This document shows positions 23,574 through 33,800 of a DNA stretch of 64,000 nucleotides, in pieces. The position numbers and the translations under genes were made by a program. Where the stretch lies: positions 1 to 64,000 of the forward strand of contig NZ_JACYTQ010000010.1 in NCBI RefSeq assembly GCF_014841125.1, given 5' to 3'. How positions within the stretch are numbered: position 1 is the stretch's first letter; each line of letters begins with the position of its first letter. Source of the DNA: Echinicola arenosa (GTDB lineage: Bacteria; Bacteroidota; Bacteroidia; Cytophagales; Cyclobacteriaceae). Below the pieces are notes generated by a model. That model saw nothing but the letters and a program-made list of their open reading frames with translations. It was not told the DNA's origin and searched no databases.

Positions 23574-24608
23574 ATGAAAGAAGGGCAAAGGCATAACAAC
23601 ACCTATTCGCAAGTAGTGGACGCGTCTCGTAGGGCAGGAAAGTAGCGAATTTAAAGTTCAGTTCTTCTTAGGAAGCTCTACTATGGTGAAAAATCTGACT
23701 GCTTTGTTAGTTGTAACTCGAAAGGTTTGCAGAATGAACAATTGAACTTGAGTATCAAATTAGAGCCAATTAAGTTTATTCTTCTATACATCAACAACAA
23801 CCTAATAAACCAAGAATTCATTTTGGTAGATAAGGGCAATCTACTCAACTATCGATGGGAGAATTTTCTAGTGAACCTCCCTTTATCATTTACATTCTTA
23901 GTGAATCAGATTCTGCATTTATAAAAGCCCAATTTTTGGAATGAAGGAGTTATTCAACTTTACAACTAAACTCTAAAGCAATCTGTGTTATACTATTATC
24001 ACTTTTAATCCAATATTCAATTCAAACACTATCTGGATGCAGAGAAAATAGACTGATTCAATACTATAGAGATGACTATCTTCAATAAAACACTCATTAA
24101 GGCTTAATAAAGACTTGAGTATTTTTGTAGGCCGTTATGCGGACAAGAAGCAGAAATAATTTTCGAAAGAATTTATGGTACCAAACGCTGGATGCTAATT
24201 GAGGAATTGAGCTTGTCAGCATAATAAATTACTCCGAGGTAGAACCTCGAGGAATTCTTTTGATTAAAGGAGCATAACATTTTGCCTAAATCATGGGTTA
24301 CGAGGCCTTGGTTTTTCGCTGATAGCACTTCAATCCAAAGTATTGACTTGGTGGTAAATCGAAACTTTTGTGTTTTTAATCAACCAGATTTCATACAGTA
24401 GCGTTCTGCGTAAGTCATTATGAGTTTAAAACTATTGCCCTATCTGAGTATGTACCTATGAATTTAACACCGTATTTTTCATTCTAGACTTATTTAAGAA
24501 TTACTACGGATTCAATTTTTCCGAACGAAAGGCAAGAAAGGAACGGCCAGTAACGTGCTTTAACAACTCCTATTCGGCTTAGCCGTTTGTATAAGAAAAA
24601 GGATCATT
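23574..24608. other. 1-kb gene-free stretch with cassette-like arms
   Basis: Only a short ORF (23727-23924) without coding character is present. GCATAACAACACCTATTCG at 23590 and TTTAACAACTCCTATTCGG at 24561 share AACAAC.CCTATTCG. GCCGTTATGCGG (24131-24142) carries the GTTRTGY core seen in the 1-4.6 kb island and is the inverse of GCATAAC at 23590. A small hairpin CGAGGT/ACCTCG is at 24236-24250. It looks like remnants of cassette-type DNA that lost its genes. Confidence 0.4.
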
Positions 24609-25124
24609 ATGGCCCTAAAGTATCAATATCGAATTTTCAAAGAAAGCCAGCGCTTCGATCAGTGGTGGGTTTGGGTGATGTTGGCTGCAGTGACCTTGGT
24701 GCCTGTTTATGGGATGTATCAGCAGTATGTTTTGGAACAGCCTTTTGGAGATGAACCCATGTCCAGTGGTGGGCTGTTTATGAGCTTTTTATTGATACTG
24801 GCTGTGGATATGCTCTTTATGATTATCCGTCTTCGCACCCATATCAATGCGCATCAAATAGAAATGTTCTTCTTCCCTTTCAAGAGGAAGATTGTCCAAT
24901 GGGCAGAAGTGGATAAAGCGGAAGTGGTTGACTATGGTTTTGTGGGCTGGGGAATCCGACTATTTACCCGGTATGGTACCGTTTATAATATCAAAGGAAG
25001 CAAGGGACTGGCTATTCAGCTGAAGAGTGGAAAGAAATTCTTGATAGGAACCCAAAAGCCCAATGATCTCATTCAGTTTTTATTGGCACGGGATGAAGCT
25101 CAATCAATCCCAGACTTATCTTAA
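24609..25124 (+). CDS. Membrane protein with PH-like domain (171 aa)
   Basis: Two hydrophobic segments (about residues 22-38 and 58-76) are followed by a C-terminal beta-rich region: INAHQIEMFFFPFKRKIVQWAEVDKAEVVDY, FTRYGTVYNIKGSKGLAIQL and KKFLIGTQKPNDLIQFL. Two helices plus a beta sandwich ending in 'IGTQKP..L..FL' is the pattern of small bacterial PH-domain membrane proteins. The role is unknown. Start at ATG 24609, 20 nt after a GTTTGTAT element in the preceding gap. Its end is 37 nt before the DinB-like gene. Confidence 0.75.
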   Translation: MALKYQYRIFKESQRFDQWWVWVMLAAVTLVPVYGMYQQYVLEQPFGDEPMSSGGLFMSFLLILAVDMLFMIIRLRTHINAHQIEMFFFPFKRKIVQWAEVDKAEVVDYGFVGWGIRLFTRYGTVYNIKGSKGLAIQLKSGKKFLIGTQKPNDLIQFLLARDEAQSIPDLS

Positions 25125-25161
25125 CTATATTTTAATTTCTCATCAAGCAAATACACTAATC

Positions 25162-25689
25162 ATGAACGAGCATCCTATCGTTACAGAAATAAAAAAGCAC
25201 GCTACATTTAGGTTAAAGGAAAACAGCGCAAAAATCAATAGTTGTTTGGAGTGGTTGTCCGAGGAAGAGATCTGGCACAGACCGAACGATGCTTCCAATA
25301 GCATGGGTAATCTGGTTTTGCATCTATGTGGCAATGTCACACAATACATCATCTCCTCTTTAGGGCAGCAGGAAGACCTCAGAGACCGCGATCAGGAATT
25401 TTCCGCTTCTGGAGGTTATAGTAAGGAGGAACTGATAGAGAAGCTGACCAATACCATCAATGATGCCTGCTCCACAATTGACAAGCTAGACCAGGAAGGA
25501 ATGGAAACAAAGTATAGTGTTCAAGGTTTTAGTTATACCGGAGTGGGAAATATCATTCATGCTGTGGAGCATTTTTCATACCATACAGGTCAGATTGCTT
25601 TTTGGACCAAAATTCTTCGGCAAAGAGATTTGGGCTTTTATGCCGATATGGATTTAAACCAGAAAAATAAAACAAAGGATGTTGAATAG
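25162..25689 (+). CDS. DinB / DUF1572-family protein
   Basis: About 175 aa. The four-helix DinB fold is indicated by three metal-binding histidine contexts: NLVLHLCGNVTQYI, then NIIHAVEHFSYHTGQIAFWTK. Members include thiol-dependent S-transferases (bacillithiol- or mycothiol-type) and unknown damage-related proteins; the activity here is not known. The open frame extends back to 25063 inside the upstream gene, but ATG 25162 precedes the conserved region. Cytosolic. Confidence 0.88.
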   Translation: MNEHPIVTEIKKHATFRLKENSAKINSCLEWLSEEEIWHRPNDASNSMGNLVLHLCGNVTQYIISSLGQQEDLRDRDQEFSASGGYSKEELIEKLTNTINDACSTIDKLDQEGMETKYSVQGFSYTGVGNIIHAVEHFSYHTGQIAFWTKILRQRDLGFYADMDLNQKNKTKDVE

Positions 25690-25782
25690 GCTTTTTTCAA
25701 TAGGTTTAGAAGACTTTTAAATTGCAATGGAGCATGAAACCTGAAATTTTAATAAATTTCATCTGAAAAAATACTCCTGAAA

Positions 25783-26436
25783 ATGGCCAGTAAGAAAACA
25801 GTGGACTTTCATCCCTCACATGATCCAAGGATTGATAGTTATATCACCAAGGCGCAGCCTTTTGCTGAACCTATTTTAAGACATTTAAGGGCCTTGGTGC
25901 ATCAAGCTTGCCCGGAAATAGAGGAAACCATCAAATGGGGCATGCCCCACTTTATGTATCGAGATGAAATCCTATGCTGCATGGCCAGCTTCAAGGCACA
26001 CTGTGCCTTTCTGTTTTGGAAAGGGACCTTGATGAAAGATCCTGTTTTGAAGGAGAATGCTGTGGGAGAGACAGCGATGGGACATTTGGGAAAGATCACG
26101 AGTATGGAGGACTTGCCCTCAGATGAAAAGATGCTGGATTACTTGCATGAAGCCATCACCTTAAATGAAGAAGGGGTCAAACTACCCAAAAAGCCCTCTA
26201 AGACGAAGAAGGACCTGAGCATTCCTGAGGACTTAAAAGTTGCCCTTGAAGCTGCTCCCGATGCATTGAATACTTTTGAGCAATTCAGTTACAGTAATCA
26301 GAAAGACTATATCGAATGGCTTGAGGAAGCCAAGACAGAAAAAACCCGTCAGAAAAGGTTAAAAACAGCTATTGAGTACATGGAAGAAGGCAAGCCCAGA
26401 AACTGGAAATATATGAAGGAATGGAAAGGCAAATAA
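25783..26436 (+). CDS. YdeI/OmpD-associated family protein (DUF1801 + OmdA)
   Basis: 217 aa. The N-terminal DUF1801 domain has AEPILRHLRALVHQACPEIEETIKWGMPHFMYRD and CCMASFKAHCAFLFWKG. The C-terminal part, after a Lys/Pro linker (KKPSKTKKDLSIPEDLK), is the bacteriocin-resistance/OmdA helical domain: AAPDALNTFEQFSYSNQKDYIEWLEEAKTE, then RQKRLKTAIEYMEEGK. Both halves are full length. The biochemical function of the family is not established. Stand-alone gene. Confidence 0.92.
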   Translation: MASKKTVDFHPSHDPRIDSYITKAQPFAEPILRHLRALVHQACPEIEETIKWGMPHFMYRDEILCCMASFKAHCAFLFWKGTLMKDPVLKENAVGETAMGHLGKITSMEDLPSDEKMLDYLHEAITLNEEGVKLPKKPSKTKKDLSIPEDLKVALEAAPDALNTFEQFSYSNQKDYIEWLEEAKTEKTRQKRLKTAIEYMEEGKPRNWKYMKEWKGK

Positions 26437-26599
26437 GCGATTTGACTTAATTTCTCTTTTTACAGTACTCTTATGCTTTAGTTGATCGATGTTTTTGTTC
26501 TGTTTGTTTATGATTTAGTGCCTCATTTCTAGAAAGTGCTTTTCTATATCATTTTGAGCTGATTTTTAGTTAAATTTAATTAGACCAAACCTGCTAAAA

Positions 26600-28009
26600 A
26601 TGAAAGCCTTAGTAGTGATTTTGACATTTTTGACTTCACTATTTTTTTCTGGAGTTAAAGCCCAAGACCAACCTTCTCCCATCATTTTTATTTATGATGC
26701 CAGCGGTTCCATGTGGGGCCAAATCGATGGTAAAACCAAAATGGAGATTGCATCGCAGGTATTAAGTGAAACGATCGAAGAGCTTCCGGATCAGCAAGCC
26801 ATTGGTTTGGTAGCCTATGGACATCGAAACAAGACCGATTGCCGCGATGTGGAATTTGTAGTGGCTACTCAGCAAGGTTCCAAGTCTCAGGTCAATACAG
26901 CTTTGGGAAACATTAAACCATTAGGAAAAACACCCTTGGCCTACTCAGCGGAATTGGTTATCGGAAAACTGAGGGAATCAAAAGAAAAGGCGACTGTAAT
27001 CCTGGTGACAGATGGGATAGAATCCTGTGACGGTGATTTATGCAAAGTGGTCCAATCCGCCAAAGCTGAAGGCATTGATTTTAAGATGCATATTGTCGGT
27101 TTTGGGCTTAAGGAAGAAGAAACTGCACCTTTGATATGTGCAGCCAAAGCAGGTGATGGGCAATATTATGATGCTGATAATGCTGAAGGTTTGAGCGAGG
27201 TACTTCAAGAAGTCACCAAAGAGACAGTGGATAAACCAGACGGAAATTTCACCGTATCGGCCTATAAAAATGGCATTCCTGTGGATGCCTTGGCTAGGGC
27301 CTATAAGGCAGGAACTAAGGAGCTGGTTTCCATGGCCAGGACTTACAGGGACACTGGGTCAATGTACCTTGTCCCGGGAATTTATGATTTGGAGGTGACC
27401 CCTTTGGAAGACAGTGATGTAATGCCTTTGTTGGTAGCAGGTCTGGAGAGCAAGGCCAATGAAACAGTTCATCAAACCATTAGCTTTGATGGAGCCAAAT
27501 TTTTAGTGATGGCCAAGAATAATGAAGAAGGTTGGGATACCATGGTAAAAATTTTTCCTACAGGCAGCAAAAAAGCATCATCAGGAGGAAGAACCTATGG
27601 GCGGGAAGATACTTATGAGTTAAATTCCGGAATGTATGATATTGAATTGACCGCATTAGTGATCAAAGGGCCTCAGATTTTTCACAGGATAGACAGTGTA
27701 CAAATTGGTGCTGGAGAAACTAAAAAGATAGCCCATACTTTTCAATCTGGCGAGGCCAAGATAGGTGTGGTTTCTGGGGAAGAATTGGTAGATGCAGTGG
27801 TAAAAGTCACCGATCCGGGCACTAAAAAAGTGGAGGCCAGTAGCCGAACCTATACAGCCCCAAACAACAATCCCCGATCATTTATCCTTACGCCCGGAAC
27901 CTATGAGATCTCGGTAATGAGCCTTGGAAAGCATGCAGGGTATTCGGAAACATTTAGCTTGGAAGTGAAGGCCGGCGAAACAGTGGAAAAAATATTAAGC
28001 ATAAAATAG
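26600..28009 (+). CDS. Secreted von Willebrand factor A domain protein
   Basis: 469 aa. A signal peptide ending ...GVKAQ is followed directly by a VWA domain with an intact MIDAS motif D-A-S-G-S in FIYDASGSMWGQ, plus the later ILVTDGIESCDGDLC. Two to three beta-rich repeats follow (around 225-310, 320-390 and 395-469), each with an SRTYT/GRTYG-like turn and 'PGTYEISV / GMYDIELT' endings. MIDAS proteins bind partner proteins through a metal ion. The downstream membrane protein begins 7 nt later and is probably its partner. Likely periplasmic or surface-exposed; the function is unknown. Confidence 0.88.
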   Translation: MKALVVILTFLTSLFFSGVKAQDQPSPIIFIYDASGSMWGQIDGKTKMEIASQVLSETIEELPDQQAIGLVAYGHRNKTDCRDVEFVVATQQGSKSQVNTALGNIKPLGKTPLAYSAELVIGKLRESKEKATVILVTDGIESCDGDLCKVVQSAKAEGIDFKMHIVGFGLKEEETAPLICAAKAGDGQYYDADNAEGLSEVLQEVTKETVDKPDGNFTVSAYKNGIPVDALARAYKAGTKELVSMARTYRDTGSMYLVPGIYDLEVTPLEDSDVMPLLVAGLESKANETVHQTISFDGAKFLVMAKNNEEGWDTMVKIFPTGSKKASSGGRTYGREDTYELNSGMYDIELTALVIKGPQIFHRIDSVQIGAGETKKIAHTFQSGEAKIGVVSGEELVDAVVKVTDPGTKKVEASSRTYTAPNNNPRSFILTPGTYEISVMSLGKHAGYSETFSLEVKAGETVEKILSIK

Positions 28010-28016
28010 GAGCATA

Positions 28017-28952
28017 ATGAAAAAGATGTTCAAAGCTTCCAGCCTATTGTTTTACCTACTTTGTTTTGTGGTATTTACCATATTGGGAACCGTTACCGCA
28101 GGCCTTGCTGGGGCAGGTGACGGTCAGGGCTTGGCCGGGGGTGCCATAGTCCTAGGTTACGGGGTCATGACAGGCTTTGGTGTTTTTGTGCTGGCCATCA
28201 TTGCGGTTTATAGTTTGGACCAAAGAAAGATCGTGGTCATGAATAAAGTTCTTGGGGGCTTTGTTCTGTTGTTATTGGGTGTTTTGGCGATTCGGGTCTT
28301 AACAATAAAAAGGATGGAAGAACCCGGAGAGGATGTGATCAGAAAGCCCTCACCTACTACCAAACCTGTAAATTTTCTTCAATCTGACGAGATGATGGGC
28401 TTAGGTTTTTTTGCTCCACAGATTGATGATGGAAATAAGCTTTACTTTTACAACAACCCTTTTCAAAATTACCAAAACCTAAATACAACCATTTATGACA
28501 GTTTGGTCTTTATGAATGATAGAAATGGAAATCCGGGGATCAGTTATGCTCCTCCCTGGTTGCTCCCTGAGATCAACAAGTTGGATTATGGAATACTTTA
28601 TTTTAGAGTACTTGGTGCTGGCAGGGAATACATTGAAATAGAAGTCAATGTCCAGACCCATCAGACTGCATTTATCCAAAGGCAATCTGGAATGCTCCTT
28701 TTTTGGCCAGATTTTCTTTTGGGGATGCATTCCGTGGAGTTTAACCAAGGAGAACAAACTACGGTGCGCATTAAGCCTTTGTCACATGCAGGAGAGGTAA
28801 TTCAGGATTTTGAGTGTATGAGAGCGTTGGAGATCAAGGAAGAATGGATGATGGTGGCTTTGCTGGATACTGATTTTAAAGAAGTGGGAAAGGGGTGGAT
28901 TCAGTGGAGGGCCGGTGACCAAATGCTCATTAACTATAATTTGTTGAGCTGA
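28017..28952 (+). CDS. Membrane-anchored hypothetical protein downstream of VWA
   Basis: 311 aa. Three hydrophobic segments lie in the first 100 residues (SLLFYLLCFVVFTILGTV; GAIVLGYGVMTGFGVFVLAII; VLGGFVLLLLGVLAIRV). A ~210-residue extracytoplasmic domain follows with strands and KLYFYNNPFQNYQN, VLGAGREYIEIEVN and GEQTTVRIKPLSH. No family is recognised. It is 7 nt from the VWA gene, so the two form an operon. The composition is core-like. Confidence 0.72.
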   Translation: MKKMFKASSLLFYLLCFVVFTILGTVTAGLAGAGDGQGLAGGAIVLGYGVMTGFGVFVLAIIAVYSLDQRKIVVMNKVLGGFVLLLLGVLAIRVLTIKRMEEPGEDVIRKPSPTTKPVNFLQSDEMMGLGFFAPQIDDGNKLYFYNNPFQNYQNLNTTIYDSLVFMNDRNGNPGISYAPPWLLPEINKLDYGILYFRVLGAGREYIEIEVNVQTHQTAFIQRQSGMLLFWPDFLLGMHSVEFNQGEQTTVRIKPLSHAGEVIQDFECMRALEIKEEWMMVALLDTDFKEVGKGWIQWRAGDQMLINYNLLS

Positions 28953-29026
28953 TTGGCAGTATCCCTTTTGGTAAACATTTAATGATTTTTTAACTCAATA
29001 TTCCTTACAGTAGATTTTTGAGCCCT

Positions 29027-29034
29027 TAATTTTG
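29027..29034 (+). promoter_or_regulatory. -7 promoter box before the ECF sigma gene
   Basis: TAATTTTG fits TAnnTTTG and lies 22 nt before the GTG start of the sigma factor gene. No clear -33 element. Confidence 0.4.
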
Positions 29035-29056
29035 GGGAAATCATCCTTAGTCTAAA

Positions 29057-29614
29057 GTGTATCCATCTGATAAAGAGTTGTTGAGTAAGGTCAATCAAGG
29101 CTGTAGAAATGCTTTTAGGCAGATCTATGAGGCCCATTGGGAGAGCTTATACCAAGCAGCTTATGCTAGGCTTTTGGATCAAGTGATGGTGGAGGATTTA
29201 GTGCAGGAAATTTTTATTGACCTTTGGAATCGAAGGGAGTCTTTGGAGCTTCATTCCACGCTAAAGGCCTATTTGCATACGGCGGTCAAATATCAGGTGC
29301 TCAAAAAATTGGATGCCCAAAGGATCAAAAGGGAGCTTGAGATTGCAGATCAAGATGTTCTTTATTATCAGGAGGATGTTTTAGGTTTTCAGGATCTTTA
29401 CCAAGAGCTTGAGGTAGCCTTGGAAAAATTGCCGGAGAAGTCACGGTTGATTTTTACCATGAGTAGGTTTGAAGGGCTTTCTACAGACGAAATAGCCCAA
29501 AAGCTCAACCTTTCCCCACAGACCATCCACAACCGAATGAGTCAGTCTTTGTCACTCATTAGGACAGAATTAAAAGAATATGCACCTGTCATTGCCTTGA
29601 TGTTGCTTAACTAA
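29057..29614 (+). CDS. ECF-type RNA polymerase sigma factor (FecI/RpoE-like)
   Basis: 185 aa. Region 2 is AFRQIYEAHWESLYQAAYARLLDQVMVEDLVQEIFIDLWNRRE; region 4 is LPEKSRLIFTMSRFEGLSTDEIAQKLNLSPQTIHNRMSQSL, an intact HTH. The start is GTG 29057 (no ATG in frame before the conserved part). It is followed 166 nt later by a FecR-type anti-sigma factor, then SusC with an STN domain: the classical Bacteroidota cell-surface signalling order. Release of this sigma factor would activate the downstream SusCD genes when the receptor is loaded. Confidence 0.95.
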   Translation: MYPSDKELLSKVNQGCRNAFRQIYEAHWESLYQAAYARLLDQVMVEDLVQEIFIDLWNRRESLELHSTLKAYLHTAVKYQVLKKLDAQRIKRELEIADQDVLYYQEDVLGFQDLYQELEVALEKLPEKSRLIFTMSRFEGLSTDEIAQKLNLSPQTIHNRMSQSLSLIRTELKEYAPVIALMLLN

Positions 29615-29780
29615 TGCCCTTTCCCTTCTTTACTGCTTAGAGACCTCTGGTCAGTTGTGGTTTTTTATGTTATCAAAACATCAAGTAGCTTTTTTATTCA
29701 TAACAATTCATTAATCATTTTTTTCGGTAGTGGCCCTGTTGATTGATCACTATATAAGTGAACAGTAGCAATACATACCA

Positions 29781-30761
29781 GTGAATAAACAAGTAAACAA
29801 TTTGATTCAAAAAGCACTTCGGGGAAAAATCAGTTCCGAAGAAAAAGCTGCATTGGATCAGTGGTACCTTGAGCAAGAAAGGACTGAATTAAAACTCAGA
29901 GACCATAAGGGAAGAAACAAACAGCAGGTCGAGGAAGAACTATTTTTCAGCATTGAAAGGCAGACTAGTCCGAGTAAAGCGCTCTATCCTAAGTCACAAA
30001 CTCATTTTACCCATGTCAGATGGGCCGTCGCAGCCTCATTGGTTCTGGTCATGGCTTTTGGGTGGCTGATGAAAGGAGTTTGGTCCCCGGAACAGGAAAT
30101 CATGGTGGCAGAGGACTCCTTTGAACTTTTTGAGAATCCTACCGGAGTAAAAAGGAAAATCAAGCTTCCTGATGGCACGGTCATCCATTTAAATCACAAT
30201 AGCAAAATATATGTCTATAAGGATTTTAACCAAAGGAGGCTTACCAAACTGGAGGGGGAAGCTTTTTTTGATGTGGCCAGAAATGAAGCTTTGCCTTTTA
30301 CCATACAAACTGAAAAACTGGAAACTGTAGTGCTGGGCACTTCCTTTAATATCCAAGCCCGAAAGGGAATGGCAGAAAAAGTGGCAGTACGGTCCGGAAA
30401 GGTACGTGTGGCCCTTCAGGGAGACAAGGATCAAGCCCACTTCTTAGAAAAAGACCAGCAGCTGCAACTGATCGATGAAAATGTGAAGGTGGAGAATATC
30501 CCCGACCTGGAAAAGGAGTTTGGGTGGATGGAAGGAAAGCTAGTTTTTCGAAAGACCAAAATGCCTGAGGTGGTAAAGATGCTGGAGGATTGGTATGGAG
30601 TACAAATAGAAGCAGACTTCAAGACATCCATTTCTTGCGAGCTTACAGGTACTTACCAAAATATGAAGTTAGAAGACCTGCTAGAGGCCGTAAAATATTC
30701 TATTCCCATGAACTATAATATCAAAGATAAAAATGTAAACATTCGATTTAAGGGCTGCTAA
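29781..30761 (+). CDS. FecR-family anti-sigma factor / signal transducer
   Basis: 326 aa. A cytosolic N-terminal part (about 1-75, EEKAALDQWYLEQE) presumably binds the sigma factor; one membrane segment (WAVAASLVLVMAFGWLM) follows; then the periplasmic FecR domain (GVKRKIKLPDGTVIHLNHNSKI, FDVARNEALPFTIQTEKLETVVLGTSFNIQA) and the C-terminal DUF4974 domain (MPEVVKMLEDWYGVQI...CELTGTYQNMKLEDLLEAV). It starts at GTG 29781. It should contact the STN domain of the SusC protein encoded next. Confidence 0.95.
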   Translation: MNKQVNNLIQKALRGKISSEEKAALDQWYLEQERTELKLRDHKGRNKQQVEEELFFSIERQTSPSKALYPKSQTHFTHVRWAVAASLVLVMAFGWLMKGVWSPEQEIMVAEDSFELFENPTGVKRKIKLPDGTVIHLNHNSKIYVYKDFNQRRLTKLEGEAFFDVARNEALPFTIQTEKLETVVLGTSFNIQARKGMAEKVAVRSGKVRVALQGDKDQAHFLEKDQQLQLIDENVKVENIPDLEKEFGWMEGKLVFRKTKMPEVVKMLEDWYGVQIEADFKTSISCELTGTYQNMKLEDLLEAVKYSIPMNYNIKDKNVNIRFKGC

Positions 30762-30765
30762 AAAA

Positions 30766-30793
30766 AAGCGGAACTGTTCCCGCAGTCCCGCTT
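30766..30793. other. Hairpin between the FecR and SusC genes
   Basis: AAGCGGAACTG pairs with CAGTCCCGCTT (11 bp, one mismatch, 6-nt loop), with an A-run on its left and no T-run on its right. On the plus strand it is not a standard terminator; it may stabilise or separate the receptor mRNA from the regulator mRNA. Confidence 0.5.
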
Positions 30794-30847
30794 AACTAGA
30801 TGGCAGATTACAATTCCTAGTTCTAATCACACCAATCAATCAAAATT

Positions 30848-33800
30848 ATGAAAAAAAAATTACTTGAATCCTTAAAGTGGTTAACGATGAGGCTATTCGT
30901 TATGATTTTTCTCTGTCATGTAGGCATGCAGCTGGTCATGGCAGAAAGGGTTAACGCCCAAAAATTGGAAGATACCTATGTCCGCTTGGGGCATACTACT
31001 TATGCGATCAATAGCGTCTTTGCAGAGGTGGAGCGGCAGACCAGCTTCAAATTTTCCTATGAAAGTGGTTTGGAAGTTTCCCAAAAAGTGGAAATTTCAA
31101 AATCGAGACAAGATTTGGAGTCCTTGCTCAGGGAGATATCCAGCCAGTCCAACTTGAAATTCAAGCAGGTCAATACAACCTTGGCTGTAAGCGAGAAGGA
31201 GAAAAGGCCAGAATCTATTGTTGCGGAGCAGATCAATGTTCAAGGGATCGTAACAGATGCAGAGACTGGTGAAAGTTTGCCCGGGGTAAACATTCTACTC
31301 AAGGACAAAGGCCGGGGAACAGTGACTGACTTGGAAGGAAACTTTACCATTCAGGTAGAAAAAGGTGATGTTTTGGTCTTTTCCTACGTAGGTTACCTCA
31401 ACCAGGAAGTAAAAGTGGAAAATAACTCGACTTTGAAGGTGAGTTTGGCCTTGGATAGTAAGGCCTTGGAAGAAGTAGTGGTGACTGCTTTGGGAATCAA
31501 GCGAGAAGAAAAGGCCTTGGGTTATGCTACCCAAAAAGTAGAAAGTGAGCAATTACTTGATGCCAAATCCAACAACTGGGCTGATGCCTTGGTGGGTAAG
31601 GTTGCGGGTTTAAATGTGCTTTCATCCGGTTCAGGCCCTATGAACTCTACCCAAATCAGCCTCAGGGGAGACAATTCCCTTAATCCAAATGGCAACAGTG
31701 CTTTGATTGTATTGGACGGTGTTCCTATGAACAGTGGATTGACCAGTTCCGGGGTCAGCAATGCTTACGGCGCAGGTTCTGGAAACGATGTGCCTATTGA
31801 TTTTGGTAATGGCATTGCAGACATCAACCCGGATGATATTGAAAATATTACGGTTTTGAAAGGTGCTAGTGCTACCGCACTTTATGGTAGCCGGGCAGCC
31901 AATGGTGCCTTGGTGATCACCACCAAATCTGGAAATAAAAATGACAAAGGCATCGGCGTATCCATCAATACCAATGTGAGCGTCAACGATGTGCTGAGAT
32001 GGCCAGACTCCCAATATGTTTACGGTCAAGGTACAGGTACTGCTTTTAATGAGGCTGGTGAGTTATATTATTCCTATGGCGCTTCAGAAGATGGCAATAA
32101 CACTGGAGGAACCAGCAGTGCATTCGGGCCTAAATTTGAAGGTCAATATTACTATCAATATGATCCGGAACTAGAAGGACAATCTGCGGAGCGACAACTA
32201 TGGAGACCTTATGAAAATAACGTAAAAGACTTCTGGAGAACAGGCTTCACGGTTTCCAATAATATTGCTCTTGAAGGAGGAACTAAAAATGGTGGTGTCA
32301 GAGCCTCTTTGACCCACACCAAGAATGAATGGATCATGCCAAATACAGGTTTTGAGCGGTATGTGGCAGCTTTGAGTGTTCACCAAAATATTACCGATCG
32401 ATTAAAGCTGAATGCCAAGGTCAATTATACCCATAAGCAAAGTGACAACCTTCCTGCTACAGGTTATAACAACCAATCCATTGCTTACTTTATGATCTTC
32501 CAAAACCCAAGCATTGACTTGGATTGGTACCGTCCTATTTGGAAAGAAGGAATGGAAAATGTGGAGCAGATCCATCCATTCAGTAGCTATATCGATAACC
32601 CGTTCTTGATTGCTTATGAGATGACCAACTCCGTGAACAACAACGCGGTACTTGGAAATCTTTCTGCTACCTACAGCTTTACTGATAAGCTGGACTTGAT
32701 GGTTCGCTCTGGTGTTGCGATGAGCCAAGAGGAAAGAGCACAGCAGAGACCATACAGCTCCGCCAATTTCCAAAGAGGCTATTACAAAGAGCAAGACATC
32801 ACCAATTATGAAATCAATACGGATTTCTTATTGACTTATAAGGATAAGTTGGGAGAGAAATTTGACATGAGTATCAGTGCTGGAGGAAACACCATGCGCA
32901 GGGAATACAGAAATGTAAATGCTTCCGTTGATGGCTTGGTGATTCCAGGAGTTTACAAGTTGTCTAACGGTATCAACAACCCAGTATTGACAACTAGGGA
33001 TAATAATCGTCAGATCAACAGTCTTTATGCATTGGGTTCATTTTCCTATGATGAGAAGATCTTTTTGGATTTGACGGGGAGAAATGATTGGTCAAGTACT
33101 CTGCCAGTACAAAACAATTCCTTCTTCTACCCTTCTGCCAGTTCCAGTTTTGTATTGACAGACCTATTCACCCTTCCAAAGGCCATTTCATTTGCTAAAT
33201 TCAGACTTTCTGCAGCTCAGGTAGGTAATGATACTGATCCTTACAAAACCAAAAAGTACTACGGTCAAAGTGAATTCCCAGGTTCTGGTTCTGTGCCTAC
33301 TACCCTGCACAATGTAGACTTTAAGCCAGAAATCACTACCAGTTATGAAACAGGTTTAGAATTTATCCTTTTGGAAAGAAGGTTGGGCGCTGACATCAAT
33401 TTTTACAAGAGCATTACCAAAAATCAGATTTTGGAAGTGCCTGTGGACAGAACCACAGGCTATAGCAGGGCAGTGTTGAATGCGGGAAAAGTTAGGAACC
33501 AAGGAATTGAATTGGTTTTGAATGGTTCTCCTATTTTGAAAACCAATTTCAAGTGGAAGACTTTTGTGACTTGGTCTAAAAATGACAATAAAGTTTTGGA
33601 GTTGGCAGATGGAATTGAAGATAGCCAGACCATTGCTACAGGTGGCCAAGCGTCCATCATTGCCAAAGTGGGTGGAACCACAGGCGATATTTATGGATAT
33701 GGTTTTGTCAGAAATCCAGAAGGCCAGATCATTTATAATGCGAATGGCTTGCCAGAGCGACCTAGCGAGATCCAATACATCGGCAATGCATATGCGGATT

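Noticed and set aside
23727-23924. 65-codon ORF in the gene-free kilobase
   Set aside because: A short Leu/Asn-rich frame with no coding signal; probably chance in A+T-rich DNA.
30766-30793. Terminator between FecR and SusC genes
   Set aside because: The stem has no T-run on the plus strand, so I list it only as a hairpin; the regulator and receptor genes may still be co-transcribed.
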